Positions 49,721 to 59,282 of a stretch of 64,000 nucleotides of DNA are shown piece after piece; positions within the stretch are counted from its first letter, which is position 1, and each line of letters opens with the position of its first letter. The stretch is taken from NCBI GenBank assembly GCA_027489035.1, contig JAIYAN010000023.1, forward strand, positions 1 to 64,000, given 5' to 3'. Origin of the DNA: Chitinophagaceae bacterium. GTDB lineage: Bacteria; Bacteroidota; Bacteroidia; Chitinophagales; Chitinophagaceae. The notes below the pieces were generated by a model, which was not told the origin of the DNA, ran no database searches, and saw nothing but the letters and a program-made list of their open reading frames with translations. A program made the position numbers and the translations under genes.

Positions 49721-51517
49721 CTACACAACCCCGTGCATCATTTTTTTAAGCTTTGGTACCAATGCCAGCAACAATCCAGATGCTACGCCGCAAAGCACCA
49801 CAAAAACCATGAAAAATTCAAACAGATTGTGTATCGTAAACCCTGCAAATTTTGGATAAACCGCCTTCACAATTTTTTCATTTTTAATGGTTGAAAACTG
49901 TGCTTCTGTCAATACTACTGAGCTATCTTTAAATGATTTTTTAATATCTAATCCAAATTTCTTTTCCAAACCTTCATCTAAAGTAGCGGCTTTAATTTTT
50001 GCCAATGTGTACAACTCTTTCCCTGTTGGATCTACATTTCCATCAAGAATTCCTTTCAAGTCAATCTTTTCTTTTTCTGCAGCAATATATTGCTCACTTG
50101 TTGGAGGCAAGATTGAACCTAATGTTCCAGCTAATGCATAACCAGAAGCACTAGACATAAAGAACACCCCAAACAATAATGATGCAAATCTTTTTGGCGC
50201 TAATTTTCCTACCAATGAAAGTCCAATTGGAGATAAACACAATTCAGCCCAAGTTTGAATTAGATATAGTAAAATCAACCATTGTACGCCAAGCAAACCA
50301 GAATTGCCCAAATCTTTTACGTTATAGGCAATGATAAAATAACTTACTGCAATTAACGCCAAGCCTACAGCTTGTTTTGCTGGTGAAATCGGCTCTTTAC
50401 CTTTTGCACGCATTTTATCCCAAAGCAAACTAAATGGTACAGCGAAAATAACAACGAAAATACCATTGAAAATTTGAACCATAGAAGGCGGCATATCCCA
50501 TCCAAAAATTCTTCTGTCTGTTTGATAATCAGCAATAAAGGTTAATGATGATCCCGCTTGTTCAAAAGCAGCCCAGAAGAAGATGATGAAAAAAGACACA
50601 ATATAAATTACAAGGATTCTATCTCTTTCCACTTTGGTTAAACTCTTATCTGATAAAATCAAACCAGCTAAAGTAATACCTGAAGAATAGATTGTTGCAT
50701 ATATCCAGTTTTGTCCAAGGAAATTGTGAAACACAAAAATCAAAGCAGCCAAAACAGCACCTGCAATCATAATTGATACATTAGAAAATTGGGCTTTTTG
50801 AGACTCGCCAACTTCATAATCATCAGTATTATTTCCTGAAGGTAATCCACCAATTGCTTTACCATCGGGCGTTACAACGTATTTATTTTTTAATAAGAAA
50901 AACGTTAAAGTACCTAATATCATCGCTATTGATGCCGATAAGAATCCCCATTTAAATGCAGTAACTTGACGAACGCCATCTACCACAACGTCACCTATCA
51001 AAGGACAAATCAATTGACCAAGGAATGCACCGATATTAATCCCCATATAAAAAATGGTAAATGCAGTATCCAATTTATTTTTTTCTGCTTTTGGATACAA
51101 ACTTCCCACCATACTTGAAATGTTTGGTTTGAAAAATCCGTTACCAAATACAATCACACCAAGTGCGATATATAAAATCGTTTTGGCTAATTCAAGATTG
51201 GTTTCAAAAATTGATGCACTAAAAAACAACAACATTTGTCCAATTGCCATTAATATCCCACCCAACATAATACAGTTACGATTTCCTAAAAAACGATCGG
51301 AAATAAAACCGCCTAACATTGGTGTTAAATAACATAAACCAAGAAAACCTCCATAAATAATGGAAGAATCTTCTTTGCTAATCATGAGCGCGTTTACAAT
51401 AAATAAAGTAAGCAGGGCGCGCATTCCATAGAAGTTAAAGCGTTCCCACATTTCTGTTCCAAATAATACCCACAATCCTTTGGGGTGACTTTTTTTCTCG
51501 TTAATTGTTTCTGACAT
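49721..51517 (-). CDS. POT-family proton-coupled oligopeptide transporter
   Basis: Major-facilitator-superfamily symporter that imports di- and tripeptides, 598 residues with about 14 helices. EMWERFNFYGMRALLTLF contains the E-x-x-E-R-F proton-coupling motif (~19-36); GGFISDRFLGNRNCIMLGG and FTIFYMGINIGAFLGQL follow, as in PTR2 transporters. A ~90-residue soluble insert (YIAAEKEKIDLKGILDGNVDPTGKELY) before the last helix is typical of Bacteroidota members. A strong terminator follows. Alone on the minus strand. Confidence 0.92.
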   Translation of the reverse strand: MSETINEKKSHPKGLWVLFGTEMWERFNFYGMRALLTLFIVNALMISKEDSSIIYGGFLGLCYLTPMLGGFISDRFLGNRNCIMLGGILMAIGQMLLFFSASIFETNLELAKTILYIALGVIVFGNGFFKPNISSMVGSLYPKAEKNKLDTAFTIFYMGINIGAFLGQLICPLIGDVVVDGVRQVTAFKWGFLSASIAMILGTLTFFLLKNKYVVTPDGKAIGGLPSGNNTDDYEVGESQKAQFSNVSIMIAGAVLAALIFVFHNFLGQNWIYATIYSSGITLAGLILSDKSLTKVERDRILVIYIVSFFIIFFWAAFEQAGSSLTFIADYQTDRRIFGWDMPPSMVQIFNGIFVVIFAVPFSLLWDKMRAKGKEPISPAKQAVGLALIAVSYFIIAYNVKDLGNSGLLGVQWLILLYLIQTWAELCLSPIGLSLVGKLAPKRFASLLFGVFFMSSASGYALAGTLGSILPPTSEQYIAAEKEKIDLKGILDGNVDPTGKELYTLAKIKAATLDEGLEKKFGLDIKKSFKDSSVVLTEAQFSTIKNEKIVKAVYPKFAGFTIHNLFEFFMVFVVLCGVASGLLLALVPKLKKMMHGVV

Positions 51518-51667
51518 TTTTTATTTTTTTGATATTGAATAAAATTTACCTCCCAAAATACAGAATTTATTATTACATATACGCTTTTAGTTTTTTTTCT
51601 TGCTAATTTTTAAAAATGCCATGATAGAATAAGTTATTATGGTTTATCAAAAAAACAAATTAGTTCT

Positions 51668-51675
51668 ATAATTTC
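51668..51675 (+). promoter_or_regulatory. -7-like box TAATTTCG before purD
   Basis: One base off TAnnTTTG (C in place of T), 24 bases before the ATG. Confidence 0.4.
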
Positions 51676-51699
51676 GCAACTCAAATATTTACAAAAATT

Positions 51700-52980
51700 A
51701 TGAACATTCTAATCCTTGGTTCTGGTGGAAGAGAGCATGCATTTGCTTGGAAAATTAAACAAAGTGCGCTGTGTGATAAATTGTTTATCGCGCCAGGAAA
51801 TGCAGGCACCATACAATGCGGTACCAATTTAAATATTTCCGTTACCGATTTTGACGCCATAAAAAATGCAGTACTAGAGCATAACATTTCTATGGTTTTA
51901 GTGGGGCCTGAAGATCCGTTGGTGAAAGGAGTTTTTGATTTCTTCGCAGCAGATGATACGATTAAACATGTACAAGTAATTGGACCAAGTAAAAAATCAG
52001 CGCAGTTAGAAGGCAGCAAAGCTTTTGCAAAAACATTCATGCAAAAAAACAACATCCCAACTGCAGCTTACAAAGAGTTTAATAAAGATAATTATGCCGA
52101 AGGGGTTGAATACATCAAACAACACAGTTTACCCATTGTATTAAAAGCCGATGGATTAGCCGCTGGAAAAGGTGTTTTAATTTGCCAAAATCATGAAGAT
52201 GCTTTAGCAGAATTTGAGCTGATGATTCAGCAATCAAAATTTGGTGCAGCCAGCGAAAAAGTAGTGATTGAATCTTATTTGAATGGCATTGAAATTAGCG
52301 TATTTGTACTTACAGATGGTAAAGATTATGTGATACTACCCGAAGCAAAAGATTACAAAAGAATTGGCGAAGGCGACACAGGCTTAAACACTGGTGGTAT
52401 GGGCGCTGTAAGTCCTATTCCATTCTTTGATGAAGCGCTTAAAGAAAAAATTGTAACGCGTATTATCGAACCCACCATCAACGGATTTAAAAACGATGAA
52501 ATGATTTATCATGGGTTTATATTTTTAGGATTGATGATAGATAACGGTAACCCGTACATGATAGAATACAATTGCAGAATGGGCGATCCAGAAACTGAAG
52601 TAGTTATACCAAGAATTAAATCTGATTTTGTAGCCATTTTAAAAGCTGTTGGAGAAGGTAAACTTGGTGCGATATCATTAGAAACAGATGAAAGAACTGC
52701 AGCTACAACCATTATGGTTAGTGGCGGTTATCCAGGTAGCTATGAAACTGGAAAAAAGATATCTGGATTAACAGAAGCAACCCATGAAAATGGCATCATC
52801 TTTCATTCGGGAACAAAGATGAATCAGGAAGAAGTCGTTACTAACGGAGGACGAGTACTTGCCATTACATCTTATGGAAATAGCATTCAAAACGCAACTA
52901 AAAACGCACAGCAGCAATTAAATAAAATTACATTTGAAGGCGCGTATTTCAGAAAAGATATTGGCTATGAATTTGAATAA
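51700..52980 (+). CDS. purD: Phosphoribosylamine-glycine ligase
   Basis: ATP-grasp enzyme of purine synthesis, second step; 426 residues. MNILILGSGGREHAFAWKIKQS, LVGPEDPLVKGV, VLKADGLAAGKGVLIC (ATP-binding), GMGAVSPIPF, and EYNCRMGDPETEVV (metal-binding). All domains present at normal length. Alone, between the peptide transporter and the mre operon, with no other pur gene nearby. Confidence 0.95.
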   Translation: MNILILGSGGREHAFAWKIKQSALCDKLFIAPGNAGTIQCGTNLNISVTDFDAIKNAVLEHNISMVLVGPEDPLVKGVFDFFAADDTIKHVQVIGPSKKSAQLEGSKAFAKTFMQKNNIPTAAYKEFNKDNYAEGVEYIKQHSLPIVLKADGLAAGKGVLICQNHEDALAEFELMIQQSKFGAASEKVVIESYLNGIEISVFVLTDGKDYVILPEAKDYKRIGEGDTGLNTGGMGAVSPIPFFDEALKEKIVTRIIEPTINGFKNDEMIYHGFIFLGLMIDNGNPYMIEYNCRMGDPETEVVIPRIKSDFVAILKAVGEGKLGAISLETDERTAATTIMVSGGYPGSYETGKKISGLTEATHENGIIFHSGTKMNQEEVVTNGGRVLAITSYGNSIQNATKNAQQQLNKITFEGAYFRKDIGYEFE

Positions 52981-53125
52981 AAAACTAACTAATTTAGCAA
53001 TTCAAAATCAACCTAAATAAATCATTGAAAATACTTTGAAAATAAATTGTTTGTCGTTGATTATTCCAATAAATTACATCAACTTTGTTTGAATACGAAT
53101 TTTAGACGTTGTATTAATTTAAAAT

Positions 53126-54151
53126 ATGGGCATTTTCAATTTTTTTACGCAGGAAATTGCGATTGATTTAGGAACCGCAAACACATTAATTATCCATAAT
53201 GATGAAGTAGTTGTAAACGAACCTTCCATTGTGGCTTTAGATAGAAACAATCCCAAATTATTACTGGCTGTGGGCAAAAAAGCCCTAATGATGCATGAAA
53301 AAACGCATGAAAGCATCCGTACGGTTCGTCCACTACGTGATGGTGTAATTGCTGATTTCAACGCTGCCGAATTAATGATTCGCGAATTGATTAAATTGGT
53401 TTATCCTAAAAAGCCATTGTTTGCCCCAAGTTGGAGAATGATGATTTGCATTCCAAGTAGCATCACCGAAGTTGAAAAAAGAGCGGTTAGAGATAGTGCC
53501 GAACAAGCCGGTGCAAAAGAAGTATATTTAATTCACGAGCCTATGGCAGCTGCTTTAGGTATTGGTATAGATGTAGAAGAACCTGTTGGAAACATGATTA
53601 TTGATATTGGTGGCGGTACAACCGGTATCACTGTAATTGCACTTGCAGGTATCGTTTGCGATCAAAGTATCCGTATTGCTGGTGATGAATTTACTGCTGA
53701 TATCATGGAAGCATTGCGCAGATATCATAGTTTACTTATTGGCGAACGTACCGCAGAGCAAATCAAAATTCAAGTGGGTTCGGCAATGAAAGAATTAGAA
53801 AACCCTCCAGATGATATTCCTGTAAACGGAAGAGATTTGGTTACGGGTATTCCAAAACAAGTTATGGTGAGCTATCAAGAAGTAGCTGAGGCTTTAGATA
53901 AAAGTATCTTCAAAATTGAAGAAGCTATTTTAAAAGCTTTAGAAACTACTCCTCCCGAATTGGCAGCCGATATTTATAGAAGAGGTTTATACATTACAGG
54001 CGGTGGTTCTTTACTTCGCGGTTTAGATAAGCGTTTGCAAAACAAAATAAAACTTCCCGTTCATATCGCAGACGACCCATTGAAAAGTGTGGTAAGAGGT
54101 ACCGGCATTGCTTTGAAAAATTATGATCGTTTCCCTTTTGTAATGAGATAA
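53126..54151 (+). CDS. mreB: Rod-shape protein MreB
   Basis: Actin homologue that organises cell-wall elongation, 341 residues. IAIDLGTANTLI (phosphate 1, ~10-20), IDIGGGTTGITVIAL (phosphate 2) and the adenosine motif ITGGGSLLRGLDKRL. No transmembrane segment; an N-terminal amphipathic stretch (MGIFNFFTQE) may bind the membrane. It heads mreB-mreC-mreD; mrdA and rodA follow. MreBCD, PBP2 and RodA are the core elongation machine. Confidence 0.95.
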   Translation: MGIFNFFTQEIAIDLGTANTLIIHNDEVVVNEPSIVALDRNNPKLLLAVGKKALMMHEKTHESIRTVRPLRDGVIADFNAAELMIRELIKLVYPKKPLFAPSWRMMICIPSSITEVEKRAVRDSAEQAGAKEVYLIHEPMAAALGIGIDVEEPVGNMIIDIGGGTTGITVIALAGIVCDQSIRIAGDEFTADIMEALRRYHSLLIGERTAEQIKIQVGSAMKELENPPDDIPVNGRDLVTGIPKQVMVSYQEVAEALDKSIFKIEEAILKALETTPPELAADIYRRGLYITGGGSLLRGLDKRLQNKIKLPVHIADDPLKSVVRGTGIALKNYDRFPFVMR

Positions 54152-54219
54152 AGCAACGAACTAATAAGTTAGTTTGATGCAAATAAAATGATTGCAATTT
54201 TCTAAACCAGAAGTAGCCG

Positions 54220-55074
54220 TTGAGAAATATATTTCTTTTCATACGAACACATTTTAATTTATTATTCTTCCTGTTTTTGCAGGTAATATCAATATATTTT
54301 ATTGTTAACTATAGCAAATACCATCAAGCCGCTTTTGGCAACATTACCAATAACTTTACTGGAAAAATAAATACCAAATACAATAACGTTCAGCAGTATT
54401 TTCATCTTAAGCAAACAAACGACTCTTTAATAAAAGCAAATGAGTTGCTTTATAATAAGCTTTCTTCAAATTTTGAAATTGCAGACACCGCGAAAAAAAT
54501 AGTAACGGATACCGTAATGGTTGATTCTATTAAGCAATATAGAAAAATCAGGTACATTTCTGCCAAAGTAATCTCGAATTCAATTACACTACAAAGTAAT
54601 TATTTGGTGCTAAATAAGGGAATGAATGATGGTTTAAAAGTAGGTATGGGCGTAGTTGATCCCAATAACGCTGTGGTAGGAATAATTACTGAAGTTGATG
54701 AAAAATATGCTGTTGTAATGAGCTTATTGCACAAAGACAGTCATATCAGCGGAAAATTGGCAAAAGGCGAAGAAACAGGAACATTAAATTGGGATGGCTC
54801 AATGGTGAATTATATTACCTTAACTGGAATACCCAAAAGTGCCAAAATAGCAAAAGGCGATTCCATCATCAGCAGCGGATTTAGTACAGCCTTACCAAAA
54901 GGATTGAAAGTAGGCTATGTTGATGCGGTATTTAAAGAAACCAGCACCAATCTTTTTAAAATAAAATTTAAAACAGCCGCTAATTTTTATAACATCCAAT
55001 ATGTTTATGTAATAGAAAATGTAGATCAGGAAGGTGTGAAACAAATTTTGGATAAAATAAAAACACAACCCTAA
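54220..55074 (+). CDS. mreC: Rod-shape protein MreC
   Basis: 284 residues; begins with TTG (MRNIFLFIRTHFNLLFFLFLQVISIYFIV). One N-terminal membrane helix, a short coiled coil (~55-85: FHLKQTNDSLIKANELLYNKLSS), then the beta-rich periplasmic domain with VVDPNNAVVGIITEVDEKYAVVMSLLHKDSHISGKL. MreC scaffolds PBP2. It overlaps or nearly abuts mreD (9 bases). Confidence 0.92.
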   Translation: MRNIFLFIRTHFNLLFFLFLQVISIYFIVNYSKYHQAAFGNITNNFTGKINTKYNNVQQYFHLKQTNDSLIKANELLYNKLSSNFEIADTAKKIVTDTVMVDSIKQYRKIRYISAKVISNSITLQSNYLVLNKGMNDGLKVGMGVVDPNNAVVGIITEVDEKYAVVMSLLHKDSHISGKLAKGEETGTLNWDGSMVNYITLTGIPKSAKIAKGDSIISSGFSTALPKGLKVGYVDAVFKETSTNLFKIKFKTAANFYNIQYVYVIENVDQEGVKQILDKIKTQP

Positions 55075-55083
55075 TAAAATGAT

Positions 55084-55617
55084 ATGAGTGTATTTGTAAA
55101 AAATATTTTTCGGTTTATTTTTTTGATGCTTATCCAAGTTTTTGTTTTGGATAAAATACGCTTGCATCAAATGATAACCCCCTATATCTACATCATTTTT
55201 ATGCTTTGGCTTCCTTTCAAAACCAGCAGAACTGCACTTTTAATATTTGGTTTTATATTAGGATTTACATTAGATAGTTTTAGGCATCATCCCGGATTTC
55301 ATGCAGCGGCTTGTGTGTTGATGGCATATTGCAGGCCATTTCTCATCAATTTGCTGATCCCTCAGGAAGGTGCAGAAACCAATTACGAAGAACCCTCATT
55401 TAAAAGTATGGGTGGACCACTTCCTTATTTAATCTATGCTGGCACATTGATTTTTGTACATAACTTTTGGTTGTTTTTACTTGAAGCATGGCAGTTTGCT
55501 GATGGCATGTATTTTATTTTGAAAACCTTAGCTTCTACAGCCATTTGTATTTTAATGGTTTTAATTACCGAACTGCTTTTTTCAAGAAATCAAAAATTTA
55601 AAACAAATACGATTTAA
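55084..55617 (+). CDS. mreD: Rod-shape protein MreD
   Basis: 177 residues with five to six membrane helices. It fits the MreD family by length, topology and location directly after mreC. The family is poorly conserved; FGFILGFTLDSFRHHPGFHAAACVLMAYCRPFLINL is the best block. No catalytic site is expected; it bridges MreC and the RodA-PBP2 pair. Confidence 0.88.
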   Translation: MSVFVKNIFRFIFLMLIQVFVLDKIRLHQMITPYIYIIFMLWLPFKTSRTALLIFGFILGFTLDSFRHHPGFHAAACVLMAYCRPFLINLLIPQEGAETNYEEPSFKSMGGPLPYLIYAGTLIFVHNFWLFLLEAWQFADGMYFILKTLASTAICILMVLITELLFSRNQKFKTNTI

Positions 55618-55644
55618 AACCTGTTTTTAACAACACAACAAACG

Positions 55645-55652
55645 TATTTTTG
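55645..55652 (+). promoter_or_regulatory. -7 box TATTTTTG before mrdA
   Basis: TAnnTTTG match, 37 bases before the GTG at 55690. PBP2 and RodA may be transcribed separately from mreBCD. Confidence 0.45.
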
Positions 55653-55689
55653 CACTATCAGCATAGCAAAAAATTAAACCAATTTTAAA

Positions 55690-57846
55690 GTGCCTGTTTA
55701 TAACGATTCCAGAAAATATACCATACAGCTGATTTTTATTTCCCTTATTGTAATTATTATTTTACGATTATTTACCCTTCAAATTTTATCTTCTAAATAT
55801 AAAGATTTAGCAGAGGATCAGGGTATGTTTAGAAAAGTAGTTTATCCCGACCGTGGGATTGTTTTCGATCGTAAAAAAAATGCCATTTTACAAAATACCA
55901 ATATCTCCGATTTGATGGTTACACCAAATAAATTAAAAGGTATTGACACGCTATCGCTTTGTAAAATTTTAGATATTGATACAGCGCAATTCAGAAAAAG
56001 AATCATTGAATTGATCATTAAAAACGGAAGGTCAAGGCCATCTATTTTTGAGCCTTTGTTGAGTGAGGAAAAAATGGCCAAGCTCAACGAATCTATGTTT
56101 AAGTTTACACCCGCATTTTATTTACAAGATCGTTCGGTGCGTACCTTTCCATACAATGCAGCTGCTAACGTATTAGGATACACGGCAGAAGTAGATACTA
56201 ATTTTTTAAAAAAACATCCCGACGAAGGATATGTAGCTGGTGATTATGCGGGCATGACGGGTATTGAACGCAGTTATGAAAAAGTGTTGATGGGACAACG
56301 TGGAATTGAATATTGGAAACGAGATAATAAAAACAGATTAACCGAACGTCTTGAAAAAGGTATTTACGATACCCTTTCTATTGCTGGTCAAAATTTATAC
56401 ACTTCGTTAGATATTGAGCTACAAGAATTGGGAGAAAAATTAATGCAAAATAAATTAGGTGCTATTGTAGCTATTGATCCAAAAACAGGAGGCATACTTG
56501 CCATGGTAAGTGCGCCAACGTATAACCCAAATTATCTTACTGGTAGTGAACGTAGAAAAAGGTTTTCCGAACTATTTTTAAATCCAGCATTGCCGCTACT
56601 AAACAGAACCGTTAGTGCTTCTTATTCCCCGGGCTCTACATTTAAAACGCTTCAGGCCTTGATTGGGTTGCATGAAGGTGTAATTGAAACAGATACACGT
56701 TTTCCTTGCTCAGGCGCTTTTTATGGATGTGGTGGCGCAAAACCAATGCGCTGTTTGGATGTTGGCACATTTGACTTAAGAAATGCGATTACCATTTCCG
56801 ATAATACTTACTTTGCCAATGTAATGCAGCGTGTGATTAATAATCCAAAATACCCTAGCCTTGATAGTGCACTCTCACATTGGGATAATTACATGTATGG
56901 ATTTGGTTTGGGAAGAAAATTAGGCGTTGATGTGCCATCTGAAAAAACGGGAAACATTCCTACGCCAGCATATTATGATAAAGTATATGGAAAAGGCAAA
57001 TGGAATTTCTGCACGTTCCGCTCAATAAGTATCGGACAAGGTGAAGTTGATGTTACACCACTTCAGGTTGCCAACGAAATGGCGTACATTGCCAATAAAG
57101 GATGGTATTATACACCGCATGTGGTGGATTCTATGGATGGTGGCGATAAATATAATTTACTTGGCAGATTCAAAAATAAAATTGTACCTACTTATATACC
57201 AGACAGTATTTTTGAAGCGGTACATGATGGCATGCAAGGTGTAGTAGATCGTGGAACAGGGGCAGGCGCTAAAGTAAAAGACATAGCAATTTGCGGTAAA
57301 ACAGGTACCGTTGAAAATTATTTTAGGGGAGTTAAACAACAAAATCACTCTTTTTTCTGTGGGTTTGCACCAAGAGAGAATCCCAAAATCGCCATCATGT
57401 GTGTTGTTGAAAATAGTGGAAGATTTGGTGGAACATATGCAGCCCCAATTGTTGGTTTGATGATAGAAAAATATCTAAAAGATTCTATTACCGAAAAACC
57501 TCGCTTGGAACGAATTGAGCAACTTAGCAAATTGAATTTAATGCCGCCGAGAATTGCCATTGAATTGCGCAAACAAGATTCAATGCGACATTCCAAAGAT
57601 TCCGCTTATTTATTTGCGAAAGGGTATATCAAATTGATTAGAGATACCATCGGTATAGACGAAGATCAAATAAATAAAGACGAACTTGAAAAAGCGAAAA
57701 AAGACAAGCCTGTAAAAAAAGAGCCATTTAAAGATTCTGATTCATCAAAGCCGGCAGCTGTGTTGCCTAAAGAAAAAGCAAAAACTGAAGCAAAAAAAAA
57801 TAAAGTCAAATCAAAGCCTGATACGAAAAAAAATAAACGCAATTAA
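55690..57846 (+). CDS. mrdA: Penicillin-binding protein 2
   Basis: Class B transpeptidase for lateral wall synthesis, 718 residues, starting with GTG. One N-terminal helix (IQLIFISLIVIIILRLFTLQIL), a dimerisation domain, then the transpeptidase with S-x-x-K in YSPGSTFKTLQ (~nucleophile Ser), S-D-N in TISDNTYFAN and K-T-G-T in ICGKTGTVENYF. The C-terminal ~110 residues are a Lys-rich, low-complexity tail (KAKTEAKKNKVKSKPDTKKNK), long for the family. rodA follows 3 bases later. Confidence 0.94.
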   Translation: MPVYNDSRKYTIQLIFISLIVIIILRLFTLQILSSKYKDLAEDQGMFRKVVYPDRGIVFDRKKNAILQNTNISDLMVTPNKLKGIDTLSLCKILDIDTAQFRKRIIELIIKNGRSRPSIFEPLLSEEKMAKLNESMFKFTPAFYLQDRSVRTFPYNAAANVLGYTAEVDTNFLKKHPDEGYVAGDYAGMTGIERSYEKVLMGQRGIEYWKRDNKNRLTERLEKGIYDTLSIAGQNLYTSLDIELQELGEKLMQNKLGAIVAIDPKTGGILAMVSAPTYNPNYLTGSERRKRFSELFLNPALPLLNRTVSASYSPGSTFKTLQALIGLHEGVIETDTRFPCSGAFYGCGGAKPMRCLDVGTFDLRNAITISDNTYFANVMQRVINNPKYPSLDSALSHWDNYMYGFGLGRKLGVDVPSEKTGNIPTPAYYDKVYGKGKWNFCTFRSISIGQGEVDVTPLQVANEMAYIANKGWYYTPHVVDSMDGGDKYNLLGRFKNKIVPTYIPDSIFEAVHDGMQGVVDRGTGAGAKVKDIAICGKTGTVENYFRGVKQQNHSFFCGFAPRENPKIAIMCVVENSGRFGGTYAAPIVGLMIEKYLKDSITEKPRLERIEQLSKLNLMPPRIAIELRKQDSMRHSKDSAYLFAKGYIKLIRDTIGIDEDQINKDELEKAKKDKPVKKEPFKDSDSSKPAAVLPKEKAKTEAKKNKVKSKPDTKKNKRN

Positions 57847-57849
57847 AAA

Positions 57850-59205
57850 ATGTATCAAAAAAAACAAATCATATCAACCGATAAAGATTGGATAACAATT
57901 TGGTTATTTACCATAATTGCTATTATTGGTTTGGTTTGTATTTTTTCGGTTGAATTTAGAAGCAACGATGATTTCTTCAAAAGCTTATTCGCGTTTAATA
58001 AAAACTACAGCAAACAGTTTTTTTACTTAATCCTGTGTTTTATAATTGCCACATTCATTTTGCTCATGGATAGTAAAATATTTACGGCAACACCCAATAT
58101 TTTATATGTCTTTGGGATATTATTGATGATTTTAACTTTTATTGTGGGTAAAACGGTAAACGGCTCCCGAAGTTGGATTCCATTAGGCTTCATGAATTTG
58201 CAACCCGTAGAAACTTGCAAAATATTCGTGTCGTTGGCTTTGGCAAAATACTTATCTCGGCCAGAGACGGATTTTGCAAAAACAAAATCTCAGCTAATTG
58301 CTTCCGGAATTTGTTTTCTTCCCATAATTTTTTCCCTGCTTCAAAATGAAACAGGACTAGCATTGGTGTATTTTACATTTTTACTACCCATGTATCGTGA
58401 AGGATTTCCACCAATTTATTTGATTTTAGGTGTTTCACTTGGTGTGCTTTTAATTCTTACACTTCTATTGCCTACGTTGTATTTATTAATTGGATTAACA
58501 GTATTGGCATTTCTATCTTTCTATTTTTTACGACTAAAAATAAAACGAAACCGATCTATTTTAATGATCATTTTTATAGCTTGGGGCGTAAGTGCTGCGT
58601 TTGTGGGATTGGCAGTGCCTTTTATTTTTAAAAATGTATTTCAAAAGTATCAAGCCGATCGTATTTTTAGTATGGTTGGAAGAGATAACCCATTTGTAAC
58701 AGCAGACACCGTGAATTTATTATCTCCTGAAATTCAATCTGCTAATAAAAAAATAAAAAAAGATACCGAAAACTATAATGTTAAACAATCTAAAATCGCT
58801 ATCGGATCTGGCGGATTATTTGGAAAAGGATTTTTAAAGGGGACACAAACTCAAGGTGATTTCGTACCCGAACAACATACCGATTTCATTTTTACTTCTC
58901 TTGGCGAAAACTTTGGTTTTGTAGGATGTACAATACTAATGTTGCTATATCTGGCTTTGCTTCTCCGTATTGTTTTTATTGCCGAACGCCAGCGAAGCAC
59001 ATTTAGTAGGGTTTACGCTTACGCTGTTGCTGCAATCATTTTCTTTCATGTGGCTATAAATATTTGCATGACCATCGGATTGGCACCAGTGATAGGAATC
59101 ACGCTCCCATTGATGAGTTATGGCGGATCATCTTTAATTACTTTTACAGTGCTTATATTTATCTTAGTAAAACTTGATTCCGACAGACAAATGGTACTTC
59201 GTTAA
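57850..59205 (+). CDS. rodA: RodA/FtsW/SpoVE-family peptidoglycan polymerase
   Basis: SEDS glycosyltransferase, the partner of PBP2; 451 residues with about ten membrane helices. Conserved KTVNGSRSWIPLGFMNLQPVETCKIFVSLALAKYL, QNETGLALVYF, and IAIGSGGLFGKGFLKGTQTQGDFVPEQHTDFIFTSLGENFGFVG (catalytic loop region) and LPLMSYGGSSLI. RodA rather than FtsW because it follows mrdA directly. A longer extracellular loop (~265-320) is slightly unusual. Confidence 0.94.
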   Translation: MYQKKQIISTDKDWITIWLFTIIAIIGLVCIFSVEFRSNDDFFKSLFAFNKNYSKQFFYLILCFIIATFILLMDSKIFTATPNILYVFGILLMILTFIVGKTVNGSRSWIPLGFMNLQPVETCKIFVSLALAKYLSRPETDFAKTKSQLIASGICFLPIIFSLLQNETGLALVYFTFLLPMYREGFPPIYLILGVSLGVLLILTLLLPTLYLLIGLTVLAFLSFYFLRLKIKRNRSILMIIFIAWGVSAAFVGLAVPFIFKNVFQKYQADRIFSMVGRDNPFVTADTVNLLSPEIQSANKKIKKDTENYNVKQSKIAIGSGGLFGKGFLKGTQTQGDFVPEQHTDFIFTSLGENFGFVGCTILMLLYLALLLRIVFIAERQRSTFSRVYAYAVAAIIFFHVAINICMTIGLAPVIGITLPLMSYGGSSLITFTVLIFILVKLDSDRQMVLR

Positions 59206-59282
59206 TTTTTAAAAAAAATATTTTTCCTTTTATGCATTATTATTTTAAAATGCATCAGGGGTGAAATCAAAAATTTATTTTT

